DNA of 64,000 nucleotides from Alphaproteobacteria bacterium. GTDB lineage: Bacteria; Myxococcota_A; UBA796; GCA-2862545. The notes below the pieces were generated by a model. That model saw nothing but the letters and a program-made list of their open reading frames with translations. It searched no databases and had not been told where the DNA came from. The stretch covers positions 124,001 to 188,000 of the forward strand of contig JACKEO010000003.1 in NCBI GenBank assembly GCA_020632955.1. Reading direction: 5' to 3'. Below, in pieces: positions 16,919-26,378 of the stretch. The position numbers and the translations under genes are program-made. The number at the start of each line of letters is the position of its first letter. Positions within the stretch are counted from its first letter, which is position 1.

Positions 16919-17845
16919 ATGGCCGGTGGTGGCCTGTACGACGTGCTCGGCGTGGACGCGGAGGCGACCACCGCGGAGATCCGCCGCGCCTTCCGCGCGG
17001 TGGCGCGCACCTGCCACCCGGATCTCGCCGGGCACGACGAGGCCAAGGCCCACCGCTTCGCGGCCGCACGCAACGCCTACGAGGTGCTCACCAACCCCGC
17101 GCGCCGCACGGAGCACGACCGGGCGCTCCTCGCCGGTGCCGACGGCGCCGGGCAGGGGGAGGTGTTCGAGGCCTTCTGGGCGCGCGCGGGAGGGCGCAGC
17201 TCGGGACGCCGGGGCTTCGCCGACTTCGAGGATCGCGAGGCGCCGTCGCGGCCCGGTGTCGGGAACCGGGCGCCGCGTGGGGACGACGTCGAGCTCGACG
17301 TGGACGTGCCCGCGCGGGTGGCGCTGACCGGCGGGCGGGTGCCGGTGCGCTACATGCGGGTGCGGCGCTCCGAGGGCTGGACCCGCGACGACCCCTCGAC
17401 GGGCCTGGAGCCGTCGACCGAGCGGCGCGAGCTGGAGGTGCCGGCGAAGGTGCGCAGCTTCCAGACCCGTCGCTACCCGGGCCTGGGCGACGCGGGCGCC
17501 TACGGTGGCCCGCACGGCGACCTCGTGGTGCGCTTCCGCGTGGTGGACGATCCGGTCGAGGCCGAGGCCGTGGAGCGGGTGGTGGAGATCGGGGTCACCG
17601 AGGCCCTGCTGGGGGTCACCCTGCCGCTGGCCACGCCCCAGGGGCGGGTGCGGCTGGTGGTGCCGCCCTGCACCTCGTCGGGCGCCCGGCTGCGCCTGCG
17701 GGGCAAGGGGGCGGGCCCGGGTCGCCCGGAGCGTGATCTCCTCGTGGAGGTGCGGATCGTGGTGCCCGACGCCCTCGACAGCGACACGGAAGCGCTGGTG
17801 CGCAGGCTGGCCGATCGCCTGGCTCCGCCCCGTCGCGAGGACTGA
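16919..17845 (+). CDS. DnaJ/CbpA-like J-domain protein without zinc finger
   Basis: This 308-residue co-chaperone has an N-terminal J domain (LYDVLGVDAEATTAEIRRAF) with the essential HPD at residues 33-35, which stimulates DnaK ATPase. A short Gly/Arg-rich linker follows. Two beta C-terminal substrate-binding domains include VALTGGRVPVRYMRV, GDLVVRFRVV and LLGVTLPLATPQGRVRL. The CxxCxGxG zinc repeats of type I DnaJ are missing, so it is type II (CbpA-like). The GGGAGGG site fits the ATG. It is convergent with the kinase gene. Confidence 0.88.
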   Translation: MAGGGLYDVLGVDAEATTAEIRRAFRAVARTCHPDLAGHDEAKAHRFAAARNAYEVLTNPARRTEHDRALLAGADGAGQGEVFEAFWARAGGRSSGRRGFADFEDREAPSRPGVGNRAPRGDDVELDVDVPARVALTGGRVPVRYMRVRRSEGWTRDDPSTGLEPSTERRELEVPAKVRSFQTRRYPGLGDAGAYGGPHGDLVVRFRVVDDPVEAEAVERVVEIGVTEALLGVTLPLATPQGRVRLVVPPCTSSGARLRLRGKGAGPGRPERDLLVEVRIVVPDALDSDTEALVRRLADRLAPPRRED

Positions 17846-17870
17846 TCCCGCACCAGGGCCGGGCCCGCGA

Positions 17871-20800
17871 TCAGGCGTGGGCGTCCGGGAGCTCTGCGAG
17901 GGAGTGCCCGATGGCACGGGTGAGGGGCGCCAGGCGCTGGCGCTCCGCGCGCGTGCGCGCCCCGGTGAGGCGGCCTCGGGCCTCCTCCACGCGTCCCGCC
18001 TCCGCGAGCAGCCGTCCCGACAGCCACTCGCCCGACAGCGCCACCTCCGGCATGCCGTGTCGTCGGGCGTCCTCCGTGGCGGCCTCGAGGCGTTCCAGCC
18101 GGCCGGATCCGGGCGCGGGGTCCTCCAGGAAGGCCAGGAAGACCTCGTTGAGCACCACCCCGCGACGCCACCCGATGGCCTCGGCGCGCTCGCGGCTGCG
18201 TCGGAAGGCGAGGGCGGCGCGCACGAGATCGCCCCGCAGGAGGTGGACGTCTCCGATGGCGTGGTGGTCCACGACGATGCCGTGGCGGTCGCCGGTCTCG
18301 AGCCGCAGCTGGAGGGCGCGCCGGAGCGCCCGCACCGCCTCCTCGGGCTCGTCCCGCCAGAGGTGGAGCACCCCCCACTGGCTGAGCACCTCCCCCTCGG
18401 CGAGACGGTCGGCCGCCGAGCGGGCCTCCTCGTGGGCGCGGGTGAGGCTGGCCTCGGCCTCCTCCACCCGGCCCGCGCGCAGCATCGCCATCGCCTGGCC
18501 GAGCAGGCAGCGGGTGCGGGCGGGGGCGTCGGGCGCGCACGCCAGGGCGCGGCTCCACGCGTCGCGGGCCTCCTCGGGCGTGCCCTCGAGCTCCGCCAGC
18601 CTCGCCTCCGCCTCGGCCAGCTCGGCGTCGAGCGCCGGGTCCTCCTCCCACCGGGCGAGCGCACGGGCCTGGCCGAGGTGGGCGCGGGCCAGCGCCGCCT
18701 CCCCCTCGCCGAGGTGGTGGCGTCCGAGCTCGAGGTGGCAGCGCACCTCCAGCCACGGCAGGCCGGCCTCCTCGCACACCTCCAGCGCGAGCCTCAGCGC
18801 CGCGTGACCCGCGCGGGGCTCGCCCAGCTGCAGCGTCACGGCACCCAGGCGGAGGCGGAGCAGGGCCTCGCCCTGGATGCGGGCCTCGTAGGTGGCGGGA
18901 TCGTCGCTGGCCTGCTCGAGCCAGTGGAGCCCGCGCTTGTACCAGCGTCGGGCCGACTCCAGCTCGCGGGACCGCTCGAGGCGGACGGCGGCGGTGTAGG
19001 CGTAGCGTGCGCCATCCACGGCGCGTCCCGCCCGACCGCAGTGCTCCGCGAGCTCCTCGTCCGACCACTCCGCGCCCTCGCGGCCCACGCGACGCTCCAG
19101 CGCGGCGGCCACCAGACGGTGGTAGTCGCGCAGCTGGACGCCGAGCACCGAGCGCAGGGCGGCCTGGCGCACCAGCTCGCTGGGGAAGCCCCAGACCTGA
19201 CCGCCTTCCGCAGGGCGAAGCAGGCTGTGGGCGCCGAGGTCCTCCACCAGGGGGGTGGCGTCGTCGACCCCGATCACCTCGGTGAGCAGGTCGAGCGGGA
19301 CCTCGGTGCCGATCACGGCTGCCACCTGCAGCGCCCCCTTGCTCGCGGGGTCCAGGGCGTCGATGCGGCTGGCCAGCAGCGCGGCGAGGCCCTCGGGCAG
19401 GCGAGGGGCGTCGTCGGAGACGAGGCGGGCCTGCCCGTCCTCCAGCTCGATGCGCCCGCGCTCCTCGAGGTAGGCGCAGAGCTCCTCGACGTAGAGCGGG
19501 TTGCCTTCGCAGGTGCGCGCGAGCAGGGCGAGGAGGGCCTCGTCCACGCGCTCGGCCCCGAGGGCGGACGCGGCGAGCCGGGCCTGGAGCGCCTCGGACA
19601 GCGCGCCGAGCCGCACCACGTGATCGGGCTGGAGCAGGTGGACCGCGCGCGCGTCGCGCGAGGTGGCGAGCACCAGCACCGGCACCTCCCGCAGGCGGTG
19701 GACCAGGCGTCCGAGCGCCGCCAGCTCCGGCTCGGGCACGTGGTGGAGGTCCTCCAGCAGCAGCGCGAGGGGGCGTCGGGCCGCCAGGCCCTCCACGAGG
19801 CGTCCGGCCGCGCGGGCCATCTCGGAGGCATCCGTCGGGTGGGTTCCCACCCCGAGCAGTGCCCGCAGCGCGTCGATCTCGCGGGCGTGCAGGCCCAGCT
19901 GGCGCGCCGTGGTGCTGGCCTGCTCGATGGCGGCGTCCGACGCGCCGGCGTCGAGGCCGAGGGCGGCGAGGACCACGCCTCGCAGCACCGCGAGCGGGTG
20001 ACCGAAGGGGGAGGCGTGGCCCCCGTGGACCGGCAGGCCCCGGTGCCGGGCCGAGCTGGACAGCTCCTGGAGCAGCCGCGACTTCCCCGTGCCTCCTTCC
20101 CCCGTGATCACCACGGTGGTGCCGCGCTCCTCGCCGAGGGCGGCCAGGGCCTCCCCGAGCTGGTCGAGCTCCCGGTCCCGCCGCAGCCAGCTGCCCCGTC
20201 GTGGCCCCTGGTGCTCCTGGCGCGGGCCGTCGAGCCGCCACGCGGGCGTGGGCGCGCGGCCCCCCCGGCCGCGGAGGGGTGCGGCGCGGAGGAAGACGTG
20301 GCTGGTGCGGGCGGCGCGACGGACCTCGTCGGAGCAGAGCACCTCGCCCTGGTCGGCCTGCTCGCTCAGACGTCGTGCCAGGCGGGTGGTGTCGCCACGC
20401 GCCGTGTAGCGGAGGCGCGCGCCCGCGTGCCCCAGGGTCACGTCGCCGACGTGCACGCCCACGGCGAGGTGCACGCGCAGGCCCGCCTCCCGCAGCTCGG
20501 GGAGGCGACGGTGGAGCTCCTGGGCGCAGGCGAGGGCGCGCCGCGCGTCGTCGGAGCGGGTGCGTGGCACGCCGAAGAAGACGTAGGCCTGGTCGTCGTG
20601 GACGTGCTGGAGCGTGCCGCCGTGCTCGCCCGTCACGCGGCGGAGCCAGCGCAGGAGCTGCAGGTGCAGCGTGAACAGGGCCTCGGGCTCCAGGCGCTCG
20701 GACAGGTCGGTGAGGCCGTCCACGTCCACCACGAGCACCGCCACGCGCTTGCGCTCGTCGGGGGAGGGCTCGAGCGCGGAGGGGGGGGCCGAGGCCGTGG

Positions 20801-21848
20801 GCGTGTCGGAGGCCGTGGACGCCGGGGCGGGCGTGGGCAGGGGCTCCTCGCTGGCGTCCTCCTCGAGGCGTCGGATGTCGAGGGCGAGGCGCGCCAGGTC
20901 CGCCCGGGTGGGGTCGGCGGTGCTCGCGTCGGGGAACAGCTCGCGCAGCGCGCGCGCGAGGGTGCGGCGCCCGGGGCGCGCGGGCCGTGCGTGGAGCCAG
21001 GCGCGCAGGTCCTCCTCCAGCGAGGCGGCGTCGGGGTGGCGGTCGGCGGGGGAGGCGGCGAGGGCCCTGCGGAGCACGTTCCAGAGGGCGTCGTCCACCG
21101 GCACGCCGAGGGTGCGGGGATCGGGGACCTGGGCCGCGAGCACCTGCTCGAGGCGGGCCCCCGGGTCGTCGGCCCGCACGAGCCGTTCCCCGGTGAGCAG
21201 CTCCCAGAGCACCACGCCCGCGCTGAAGAGGTCGGTGCGATGGTCCACCGGACCGCCCCGTGCCTGCTCGGGGCTCATGTAGGCCAGCTTGCCGCCTGCG
21301 CGGCTCTCTCCGGTGGCGGCCGCCGCCTCGTCGGCGAGCCGGGCGATGCCGAAGTCCACGAGCTTCACGTCGCCCGAGAAGGTCACGAAGACGTTGTGCG
21401 GGCTCACGTCGCGATGGACCACGCCGAGGCGGGCGGGATCGGAGGGGTCGCCGTGGGCGAAGGCCAGGCCGCGGCACACCTCGGCCGCGATGCGCACGGC
21501 CAGGTCGGGGTCCATGCGCCGCTCCTCGGCGCGCAGCGCGCGCTGGACCCGGGCGAGGTCGCGACCGTGGAGGTGCTCCATCGCGATGTACCAGGCCTCG
21601 CCCACCTTCCCGAGCTCGTGCACCTGCACGATGTTCGGGTGGTTCAGGTGGACGCCGACCTTGGCCTCGTGGATGAACAGCGAGACGAAGCGGGGATCAC
21701 GTGCGTGCTCGGGGCGGATCCGCTTGACCACCACGTGCTTCTCGAAGCCCGCGGCGCCGAAGCTGCGGGCCAGGAAGACGTCGGCCATGCCGCCGGTGCC
21801 GAGGTGCTCCAGCAGCTCGTACTTCCCGAACGGTGCGGGCAGGCCCAT
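17871..21848 (-). CDS. Ser/Thr kinase fused to cyclase-like domain, AAA-type ATPase and TPR array
   Basis: This 1325-residue signalling protein begins with a eukaryotic-type kinase domain (about residues 8-280). The kinase has GTGGMADVFLAR, Lys42 in VVVKRI, Asp147 in VVHRDVSPHN and DFG Asp165, so it should be active. A class III nucleotide-cyclase-like domain follows (about 370-530, VAVLVVDVDGLTDLSERLEP). It keeps only part of the metal-binding pattern and may not be catalytic. Next is an AAA/NACHT-like ATPase with Walker A GEGGTGKS (Lys589) and ALLLEDLHH as Walker B. The last third is helical TPR-like repeats rich in Arg, Ala and Glu. It has no membrane helix. Related kinase-ATPase-TPR proteins are abundant in myxobacteria, but the four-part chain is notable. 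Confidence 0.88.
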   Translation of the reverse strand: MGLPAPFGKYELLEHLGTGGMADVFLARSFGAAGFEKHVVVKRIRPEHARDPRFVSLFIHEAKVGVHLNHPNIVQVHELGKVGEAWYIAMEHLHGRDLARVQRALRAEERRMDPDLAVRIAAEVCRGLAFAHGDPSDPARLGVVHRDVSPHNVFVTFSGDVKLVDFGIARLADEAAAATGESRAGGKLAYMSPEQARGGPVDHRTDLFSAGVVLWELLTGERLVRADDPGARLEQVLAAQVPDPRTLGVPVDDALWNVLRRALAASPADRHPDAASLEEDLRAWLHARPARPGRRTLARALRELFPDASTADPTRADLARLALDIRRLEEDASEEPLPTPAPASTASDTPTASAPPSALEPSPDERKRVAVLVVDVDGLTDLSERLEPEALFTLHLQLLRWLRRVTGEHGGTLQHVHDDQAYVFFGVPRTRSDDARRALACAQELHRRLPELREAGLRVHLAVGVHVGDVTLGHAGARLRYTARGDTTRLARRLSEQADQGEVLCSDEVRRAARTSHVFLRAAPLRGRGGRAPTPAWRLDGPRQEHQGPRRGSWLRRDRELDQLGEALAALGEERGTTVVITGEGGTGKSRLLQELSSSARHRGLPVHGGHASPFGHPLAVLRGVVLAALGLDAGASDAAIEQASTTARQLGLHAREIDALRALLGVGTHPTDASEMARAAGRLVEGLAARRPLALLLEDLHHVPEPELAALGRLVHRLREVPVLVLATSRDARAVHLLQPDHVVRLGALSEALQARLAASALGAERVDEALLALLARTCEGNPLYVEELCAYLEERGRIELEDGQARLVSDDAPRLPEGLAALLASRIDALDPASKGALQVAAVIGTEVPLDLLTEVIGVDDATPLVEDLGAHSLLRPAEGGQVWGFPSELVRQAALRSVLGVQLRDYHRLVAAALERRVGREGAEWSDEELAEHCGRAGRAVDGARYAYTAAVRLERSRELESARRWYKRGLHWLEQASDDPATYEARIQGEALLRLRLGAVTLQLGEPRAGHAALRLALEVCEEAGLPWLEVRCHLELGRHHLGEGEAALARAHLGQARALARWEEDPALDAELAEAEARLAELEGTPEEARDAWSRALACAPDAPARTRCLLGQAMAMLRAGRVEEAEASLTRAHEEARSAADRLAEGEVLSQWGVLHLWRDEPEEAVRALRRALQLRLETGDRHGIVVDHHAIGDVHLLRGDLVRAALAFRRSRERAEAIGWRRGVVLNEVFLAFLEDPAPGSGRLERLEAATEDARRHGMPEVALSGEWLSGRLLAEAGRVEEARGRLTGARTRAERQRLAPLTRAIGHSLAELPDAHA

Positions 21849-21920
21849 GGTGCTCCGGCGCGAGGTCCCTCCGTCCCGTAGCGTCCCCGGGCGACGGTGC
21901 CACGCGCGGCGCGGACCCGG

Positions 21921-23708
21921 TCAGGCCTGCGGTGCCGCGGCCCGGCGCGCCCGGATCCCCTCCACGGTGCCGTGGGGGATCGCGGCGATGAGCTTCTGCG
22001 TGTAGGGGTGCTGCGGTGCGGCGTAGATCGCCTGGGCCGGTCCGGCCTCCACGATGCGCCCGTCCTTCATCACGCAGATCTCGTCGCTCATGAACTTCAC
22101 CACCGACAGGTCGTGGCTGATGAAGAGGTAGGTGAGCCCGCGGTCGAGCTGCAGCCGCCGCAGCAGGTTGAGCACCTGGGCCTGCACGCTCACGTCGAGT
22201 GCGCTCACGCTCTCGTCGCACACGATCACCGTGGGCTCCACCGCGAGCGCCCGGGCGATGCAGATGCGCTGGCGCTGCCCGCCGCTGAACTCGTGGGGGT
22301 AGCGTCGCAGGTGGGCCGCGGGCAGATCGACCTCGTCGAGCAGCGCGGCCGCCCGGGCGCGGCGCGCCGCCTTGTCGCCCACCAGGCCGTGCACGATCAT
22401 CGGCTCGGTGAGGATCTGCTCCACGGTCTGCCGCGGATCGAGGCTGGAGTAGGGGTCCTGGAAGATGATCTGGAGCTTGCGGCGCACGGCCTTGGTGCGC
22501 TCCGAGGCCGGCTCGCGCGCCATGAAGGACAGGTCGTCGCCGTCGAGCTGCACCGTGCCCGCCGCGGGCTCCACCAGGCGCAGGATGGCGCGCCCGGTGG
22601 TGGTCTTGCCGCAGCCCGACTCGCCCACGAGGCCGAGCGTGTGGCCCTTGCGCACGGTGAAGCCCACGCTGTCGACCGCCGTGAACTCCTTCGTGACCCG
22701 CCCCAGCAGGTCGCGCTGGGTGGGGAAGCGCACGCTGAGGTCGCGGACCTCGAGGACGACGGGCGCGTCGGGATCGCGGCGCACGGCGTCGGCCGACTGC
22801 AGCTCCGCCACCCGGGCCTCGTCCAGGGCGCGCTCGGTGATGACCAGCGCACCGTCCACCTCGTCCACGTCCATGAAGTCCGACACCGTGGGCAGCACGG
22901 TGTAGGGCGACTCCAGCGTGGGGCGGCAGGCCAGCAGGCCCTTCGTGTAGGGGTGCTGCGGGTTCTCGAAGATCGACAGGACGTCGCCGTACTCGACCAG
23001 CCGGCCGCGGAACATCACCGCCACCTTGTCGGCGAGCTCGCCCACCACGCCCAGGTCGTGGGTGATGAAGAGGATGGCCATGCCGCGGCGGTCGCGCAGA
23101 TCGCGCAGGAGCTCGAGGATCTGGGCCTGGATGGTGACGTCGAGGGCGGTGGTGGGCTCGTCGGCGATGAGCAGGCGCGGGTTGCACGACAGCGCCATCG
23201 CGATCATCACGCGCTGCTTCTGGCCCCCGCTCATCTCGTGGGGGTACTTCTCGACGCTCGCGGCGGGGTCGGGGATGCCCACCTCCTCGAAGAGATCGAG
23301 GGTGCGCCGGCGGGCCTCCTCCTCGCTGACCTGCTCGTGGGTGCGGATGGCCTCCGCCACCTGGGCGCCCACCCGGAAGACGGGGTTGAGCGAGGTCATC
23401 GGCTCCTGGAAGATCATCGCCACGTCGCGACCCCGCAGGCGGGTCATCTCCGTGGACGACAGGGTCAGGAGGTCCTTGCCGAGCAGCGCGATGCGGCCGC
23501 CGGGGTGCCGCGCCACGGCGGGGGGCAGCAGGCGCATGATCGACAGGCTCGTGACCGACTTCCCCGAGCCCGACTCCCCGACCACGCCGAGGATCTCGCC
23601 CGGCTCCAGCGAGAAGCTCACGTCGTCGACGGCGCGCACCTCCACCGGGCGGCCGCCCACCTCGACGTGGAAGGTGGTCTTCAGTCCCTCGACGCTCAGC
23701 AGGGTCAT
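21921..23708 (-). CDS. Oligo/dipeptide-type ABC transporter, fused tandem ATPase (DppD-DppF-like)
   Basis: This 595-residue protein holds two ATP-binding cassettes. The first has GESGSGKS, SGGQKQRV and LLIADEPTTALDVT. The second has GESGCGKTT, SGGQRQR and VIVCDESVSALDVS. The ENPQHPYT...LL tails after each are typical of peptide/nickel importers, as in the YejF and GsiA fusions. Here the second Walker B has CDES where CDEP is usual. No permease or binding protein is adjacent, so it is an orphan ATPase whose partners must be elsewhere. A TACAGC motif lies about 31 bases upstream of the ATG. Confidence 0.9.
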   Translation of the reverse strand: MTLLSVEGLKTTFHVEVGGRPVEVRAVDDVSFSLEPGEILGVVGESGSGKSVTSLSIMRLLPPAVARHPGGRIALLGKDLLTLSSTEMTRLRGRDVAMIFQEPMTSLNPVFRVGAQVAEAIRTHEQVSEEEARRRTLDLFEEVGIPDPAASVEKYPHEMSGGQKQRVMIAMALSCNPRLLIADEPTTALDVTIQAQILELLRDLRDRRGMAILFITHDLGVVGELADKVAVMFRGRLVEYGDVLSIFENPQHPYTKGLLACRPTLESPYTVLPTVSDFMDVDEVDGALVITERALDEARVAELQSADAVRRDPDAPVVLEVRDLSVRFPTQRDLLGRVTKEFTAVDSVGFTVRKGHTLGLVGESGCGKTTTGRAILRLVEPAAGTVQLDGDDLSFMAREPASERTKAVRRKLQIIFQDPYSSLDPRQTVEQILTEPMIVHGLVGDKAARRARAAALLDEVDLPAAHLRRYPHEFSGGQRQRICIARALAVEPTVIVCDESVSALDVSVQAQVLNLLRRLQLDRGLTYLFISHDLSVVKFMSDEICVMKDGRIVEAGPAQAIYAAPQHPYTQKLIAAIPHGTVEGIRARRAAAPQA

Positions 23709-23764
23709 GCGTGGGTCTCCCCGGGGCGACCCGCGCTGTAGCATGGCCGCCGGGTCGGGGCGGG

Positions 23765-24208
23765 TCAGCCGCGCAGCGTGGCCTGCAGCACCCGCACGAT
23801 CTCCGGCTCCAGCACCTCCCAACCTGGCCCCTCGGGCTCCCGGCTCACCGTGACGAAATCGCGCGTGGCGAACACGGTGCGCACGCCGTCCAGCGCGATG
23901 AGGAGCTCGGCGAAGGGATGGCCCGCGGCCTCGTCGGGGCCGTTCACGGCGAGCGAGCCACGCGCCACCACCTGGCTGGAGCACACGAACTTCAGGGCGT
24001 CGGGGTTCGGCGTGGCCTCCACGCGGACCTGGACGGGGCGCGCGGGCGCGGGCTCCGGCGCGGCGGGCTCCGGTGCAGGCTCGGGGGCCGGGGCGGGGGG
24101 CGGAGGGGGAGGATCGGCGGGCGCGAGGCCGCTGGCGGCACGGGCCTCCCGGAAGGCCGCGCGGGCCATGCGGAACGGGAGCTTGAGCAGGGCGACCGGC
24201 TTCACCAC
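23765..24208 (-). CDS. Stand-alone Nfu N-terminal-domain protein
   Basis: This 147-residue protein has a basic N-terminal stretch and a Pro/Ala/Glu-rich linker (about 28-60). The rest matches the Nfu/NIFU N-terminal domain: TPNPDALKFVCSSQVVARGS, PFAELLIALDGVRTVFATRDFVTVSR and a closing WEVLEPEIVRVLQ. The CxxC cluster-binding C-terminal domain of full Nfu is missing, so an Fe-S scaffold role is doubtful. It may be a binding partner in cluster delivery. The GTG at 24208 is one of two adjacent GTG codons. It is divergent from the HEAT-repeat gene. Confidence 0.78.
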   Translation of the reverse strand: MVKPVALLKLPFRMARAAFREARAASGLAPADPPPPPPAPAPEPAPEPAAPEPAPARPVQVRVEATPNPDALKFVCSSQVVARGSLAVNGPDEAAGHPFAELLIALDGVRTVFATRDFVTVSREPEGPGWEVLEPEIVRVLQATLRG

Positions 24209-24302
24209 GACCTCCGTCGACCGGCGGCCCTATCGCGCCGTGGCGGGGTGCGTCGCCGGGCTGGGGCGCGGACGGTAAGGGAGCCCGTCGCCGGGAGGCC
24301 CC

Positions 24303-25475
24303 GTGAACGCTCGCCCATCCTCGCCCTCGACCCGCCTGCGTCCCGCGGTGGCGCTCGCGCCGCTCGCCGGGGCGCTCGCGCTGTCGGTCGCCTGCGGGCC
24401 GCCCGCCTTCATCGACGACACCGACAAGATCGACAACTGGCTCAGCCGCGGCAACTTCGAGTACGCCTGTCAGGGCCTGCGCCAGGAGGACGACCACCTC
24501 CGCGAGCACACGGCGAAGAAGCTGGCGGACTACCCCGCGGAGCCCGTGGCCTCGGCCTGTCTGTGCGAGACGATCTACGATGCGGAGACGGGCAGCTGGG
24601 ACCCGGTGATCGCCACGGCGCTGGCCTCGAGCCGGCACGAGGCGGCCGTCTCGTGCCTGGTGCCGGCCGCCACCGACGCCCGGGTCAAGGACAAGGCGGC
24701 GCTGGCCAGCGCGCTCGGCGCCACGCTCACGGAGGCCGGCTACGGCGCGCTGGAGCAGCTCGCGCGGCAGTCCTCCGAGGCCTCGGTCCGCGGCGCCGCG
24801 CTCACGGCGCTCAAGCCCTCCCGGGCCCACGAGGGCTTCCTCGCGGACGTGCTCGCCACCGATGCCGACAGCACCCTGCGCGCCGCGGCCGCGGAGGCGC
24901 TCGCGGGGCGGGAGGACGCCACGGTGCGCAAGGCCCTGCTCACCGCGGTGCGCAGCGACCCGGCCCCGGAGGTGCGCGCCGCGGCCCTCCGCACCTTCGG
25001 CGAGGCCACCCACATCGAGGTGGTGCGTGCCACCTGCGACGCGCTCCTCGGTGATGCCGAGGCGAGCGTGCGGGTGGTGGCCGCCGAGGCCCTCGCCGGC
25101 ACGAAGTCGGCCACGGGCGCCCAGTGCCTCGCGAAGAAGCTGGCGGCCGAGGAGCCCGACGGGGGCGTGCGCGAGGCCCTGCTGGCGAGTGCGCGCTCGA
25201 GCCCTCGGGAGGAGATCAGCAAGGCCCTGTGCGATCAGATCGGCCCGTGGCTCAGGCGGTACGTGAAGGACAGGATCGCGTCCGAGATCGCAGGCTTCGA
25301 CATCATCGAGGCGCAGAACAACCAGCACTGGGAGGCGAGCTACGCCTGTGTCGAGAAGGCCCTCGGCCAGTCCGGCTACTCCTGCTACGCGCGCAACTAC
25401 CTCGGGCACTGGTTCAGGGATCTGGGTGGAAAGGCAGCTACTCCCTGGTGTCCTGGCATGGTGAAGGTGGAGTGA
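24303..25475 (+). CDS. HEAT-repeat lipoprotein
   Basis: This 390-residue protein has a signal peptide ending in lipobox SVAC. The middle (about residues 150-310) consists of HEAT-like helical pairs with regular Ala/Val-Arg motifs (SVRGAALTAL, LRAAAAEAL, VRAAALRTF, VRVVAAEAL), which normally form protein-binding solenoids. Several cysteines lie in both flanks (ACLCETIY, SYACVEKAL, SYCYARNY-like), suggesting disulfides in the periplasm. The GTG start follows GGGAGG. The next gene begins four bases after its stop. Confidence 0.75.
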   Translation: MNARPSSPSTRLRPAVALAPLAGALALSVACGPPAFIDDTDKIDNWLSRGNFEYACQGLRQEDDHLREHTAKKLADYPAEPVASACLCETIYDAETGSWDPVIATALASSRHEAAVSCLVPAATDARVKDKAALASALGATLTEAGYGALEQLARQSSEASVRGAALTALKPSRAHEGFLADVLATDADSTLRAAAAEALAGREDATVRKALLTAVRSDPAPEVRAAALRTFGEATHIEVVRATCDALLGDAEASVRVVAAEALAGTKSATGAQCLAKKLAAEEPDGGVREALLASARSSPREEISKALCDQIGPWLRRYVKDRIASEIAGFDIIEAQNNQHWEASYACVEKALGQSGYSCYARNYLGHWFRDLGGKAATPWCPGMVKVE

Positions 25476-25479
25476 TCCC

Positions 25480-25914
25480 ATGACCCTCGCGGCCATCCTC
25501 GACGACCCCTCCCAACGCGCGCGCTTCGTGCAGGACGGGGTGCGCCTCATCGAGTCCGAGGTCTCGTCCAAGGGCGGGCTCACGGGCCTGGCGCTCAAGG
25601 CGGGCTTCCGCGCCGTGCAGGGGCTGCGCCCCGGCATGGTGGCGGAGCTGCTCGACATGCTCCTGCCGCACTTCGCGCCGGCGCTGGAGCCCCACGTGGC
25701 CCAGGCCGTCGGGTCCGGCGACGTGCCCGCCTGGTTCTCGGCGCACGCCGATCAGCTCGCCGACGCCATGCTCGCGGTGACCGACGCGCGCGCCGATCGC
25801 GCCCAGAACGCCCTGCTGCGCCGCACCTACCAGTCGCTCCGCGGCCAGGCGCGGGTCCACACAGTGCAGGCGATGCCGGCGGCCGGCCGCCTGCTCGCGC
25901 CCTACCTCACCTGA
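25480..25914 (+). CDS. Small conserved protein resembling DUF6918
   Basis: This 144-residue cytoplasmic, mostly helical protein has the block LIESEVSSKGGLTGLALKAG and then LRPGMVAELLDMLLPHF. I recall this pattern from small conserved proteins annotated as DUF6918. The assignment is from memory and tentative. GGAGTG is a good ribosome site. It is the middle gene of a tight three-gene run with the HEAT lipoprotein and yqeY. Confidence 0.65.
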   Translation: MTLAAILDDPSQRARFVQDGVRLIESEVSSKGGLTGLALKAGFRAVQGLRPGMVAELLDMLLPHFAPALEPHVAQAVGSGDVPAWFSAHADQLADAMLAVTDARADRAQNALLRRTYQSLRGQARVHTVQAMPAAGRLLAPYLT

Positions 25915-25928
25915 TCCCGGAGGAAGCC

Positions 25929-26378
25929 GTGTCCCTCGTCGACCGTGTGAACGACGCCCTGAAGGAGGCCATGAAGGCCAAGGACAAGGTGCGTCTCGGC
26001 GCGCTGCGCAACGTGCGCGCCGCCTTCATCGAGGCCTCCAAGCAGCCGGGGGTCGACGCCGTGGACGACGCGTCCGCGGTGGAGATCGTGCGCCGCCTCG
26101 CCAAGAAGCACGTCGAGTCCATCGCGTCGTACGAGCAGGGCGGACGCGACGACCTCGTGGCGGAGGAGCGGGAGCAGCTCGCCGTGCTCGAGGACTTCCT
26201 GCCGCGCCTCGCCGACGAGGCCACCACCCGCGCCTGGGCCACCGAGGCCATCGCGGCCGTGGGGGCCGCGGGGCCGGGCGACATGGGCAAGGTGATGGGC
26301 CGGATGATGGCCGAGCACAAGGCCGAGCTCGACGGCAAGCTCGCCCAGCAGGTGGTGCGGTCGCTGCTCACCCCCTGA
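25929..26378 (+). CDS. yqeY: GatB/YqeY domain protein
   Basis: This 149-residue protein matches YqeY across its length. It has LKEAMKAKDKVRLGALRNVRAA, a central KKHVESIASYEQGGRDDLVA, EQLAVLEDFLPR and GDMGKVMGRMMAEHK. The domain is related to the tRNA-binding tail of GatB amidotransferase, but its free-standing role is unproven. The GTG start follows GGAGGAAG. Two hairpins follow its stop. Confidence 0.93.
   Translation: MSLVDRVNDALKEAMKAKDKVRLGALRNVRAAFIEASKQPGVDAVDDASAVEIVRRLAKKHVESIASYEQGGRDDLVAEEREQLAVLEDFLPRLADEATTRAWATEAIAAVGAAGPGDMGKVMGRMMAEHKAELDGKLAQQVVRSLLTP

Noticed and set aside
17505..21881. 1458-residue open frame opposite the kinase gene
   Set aside because: It has repetitive Leu/Gly/Ala/His composition and no motifs, and the opposite strand encodes a recognisable kinase-ATPase.
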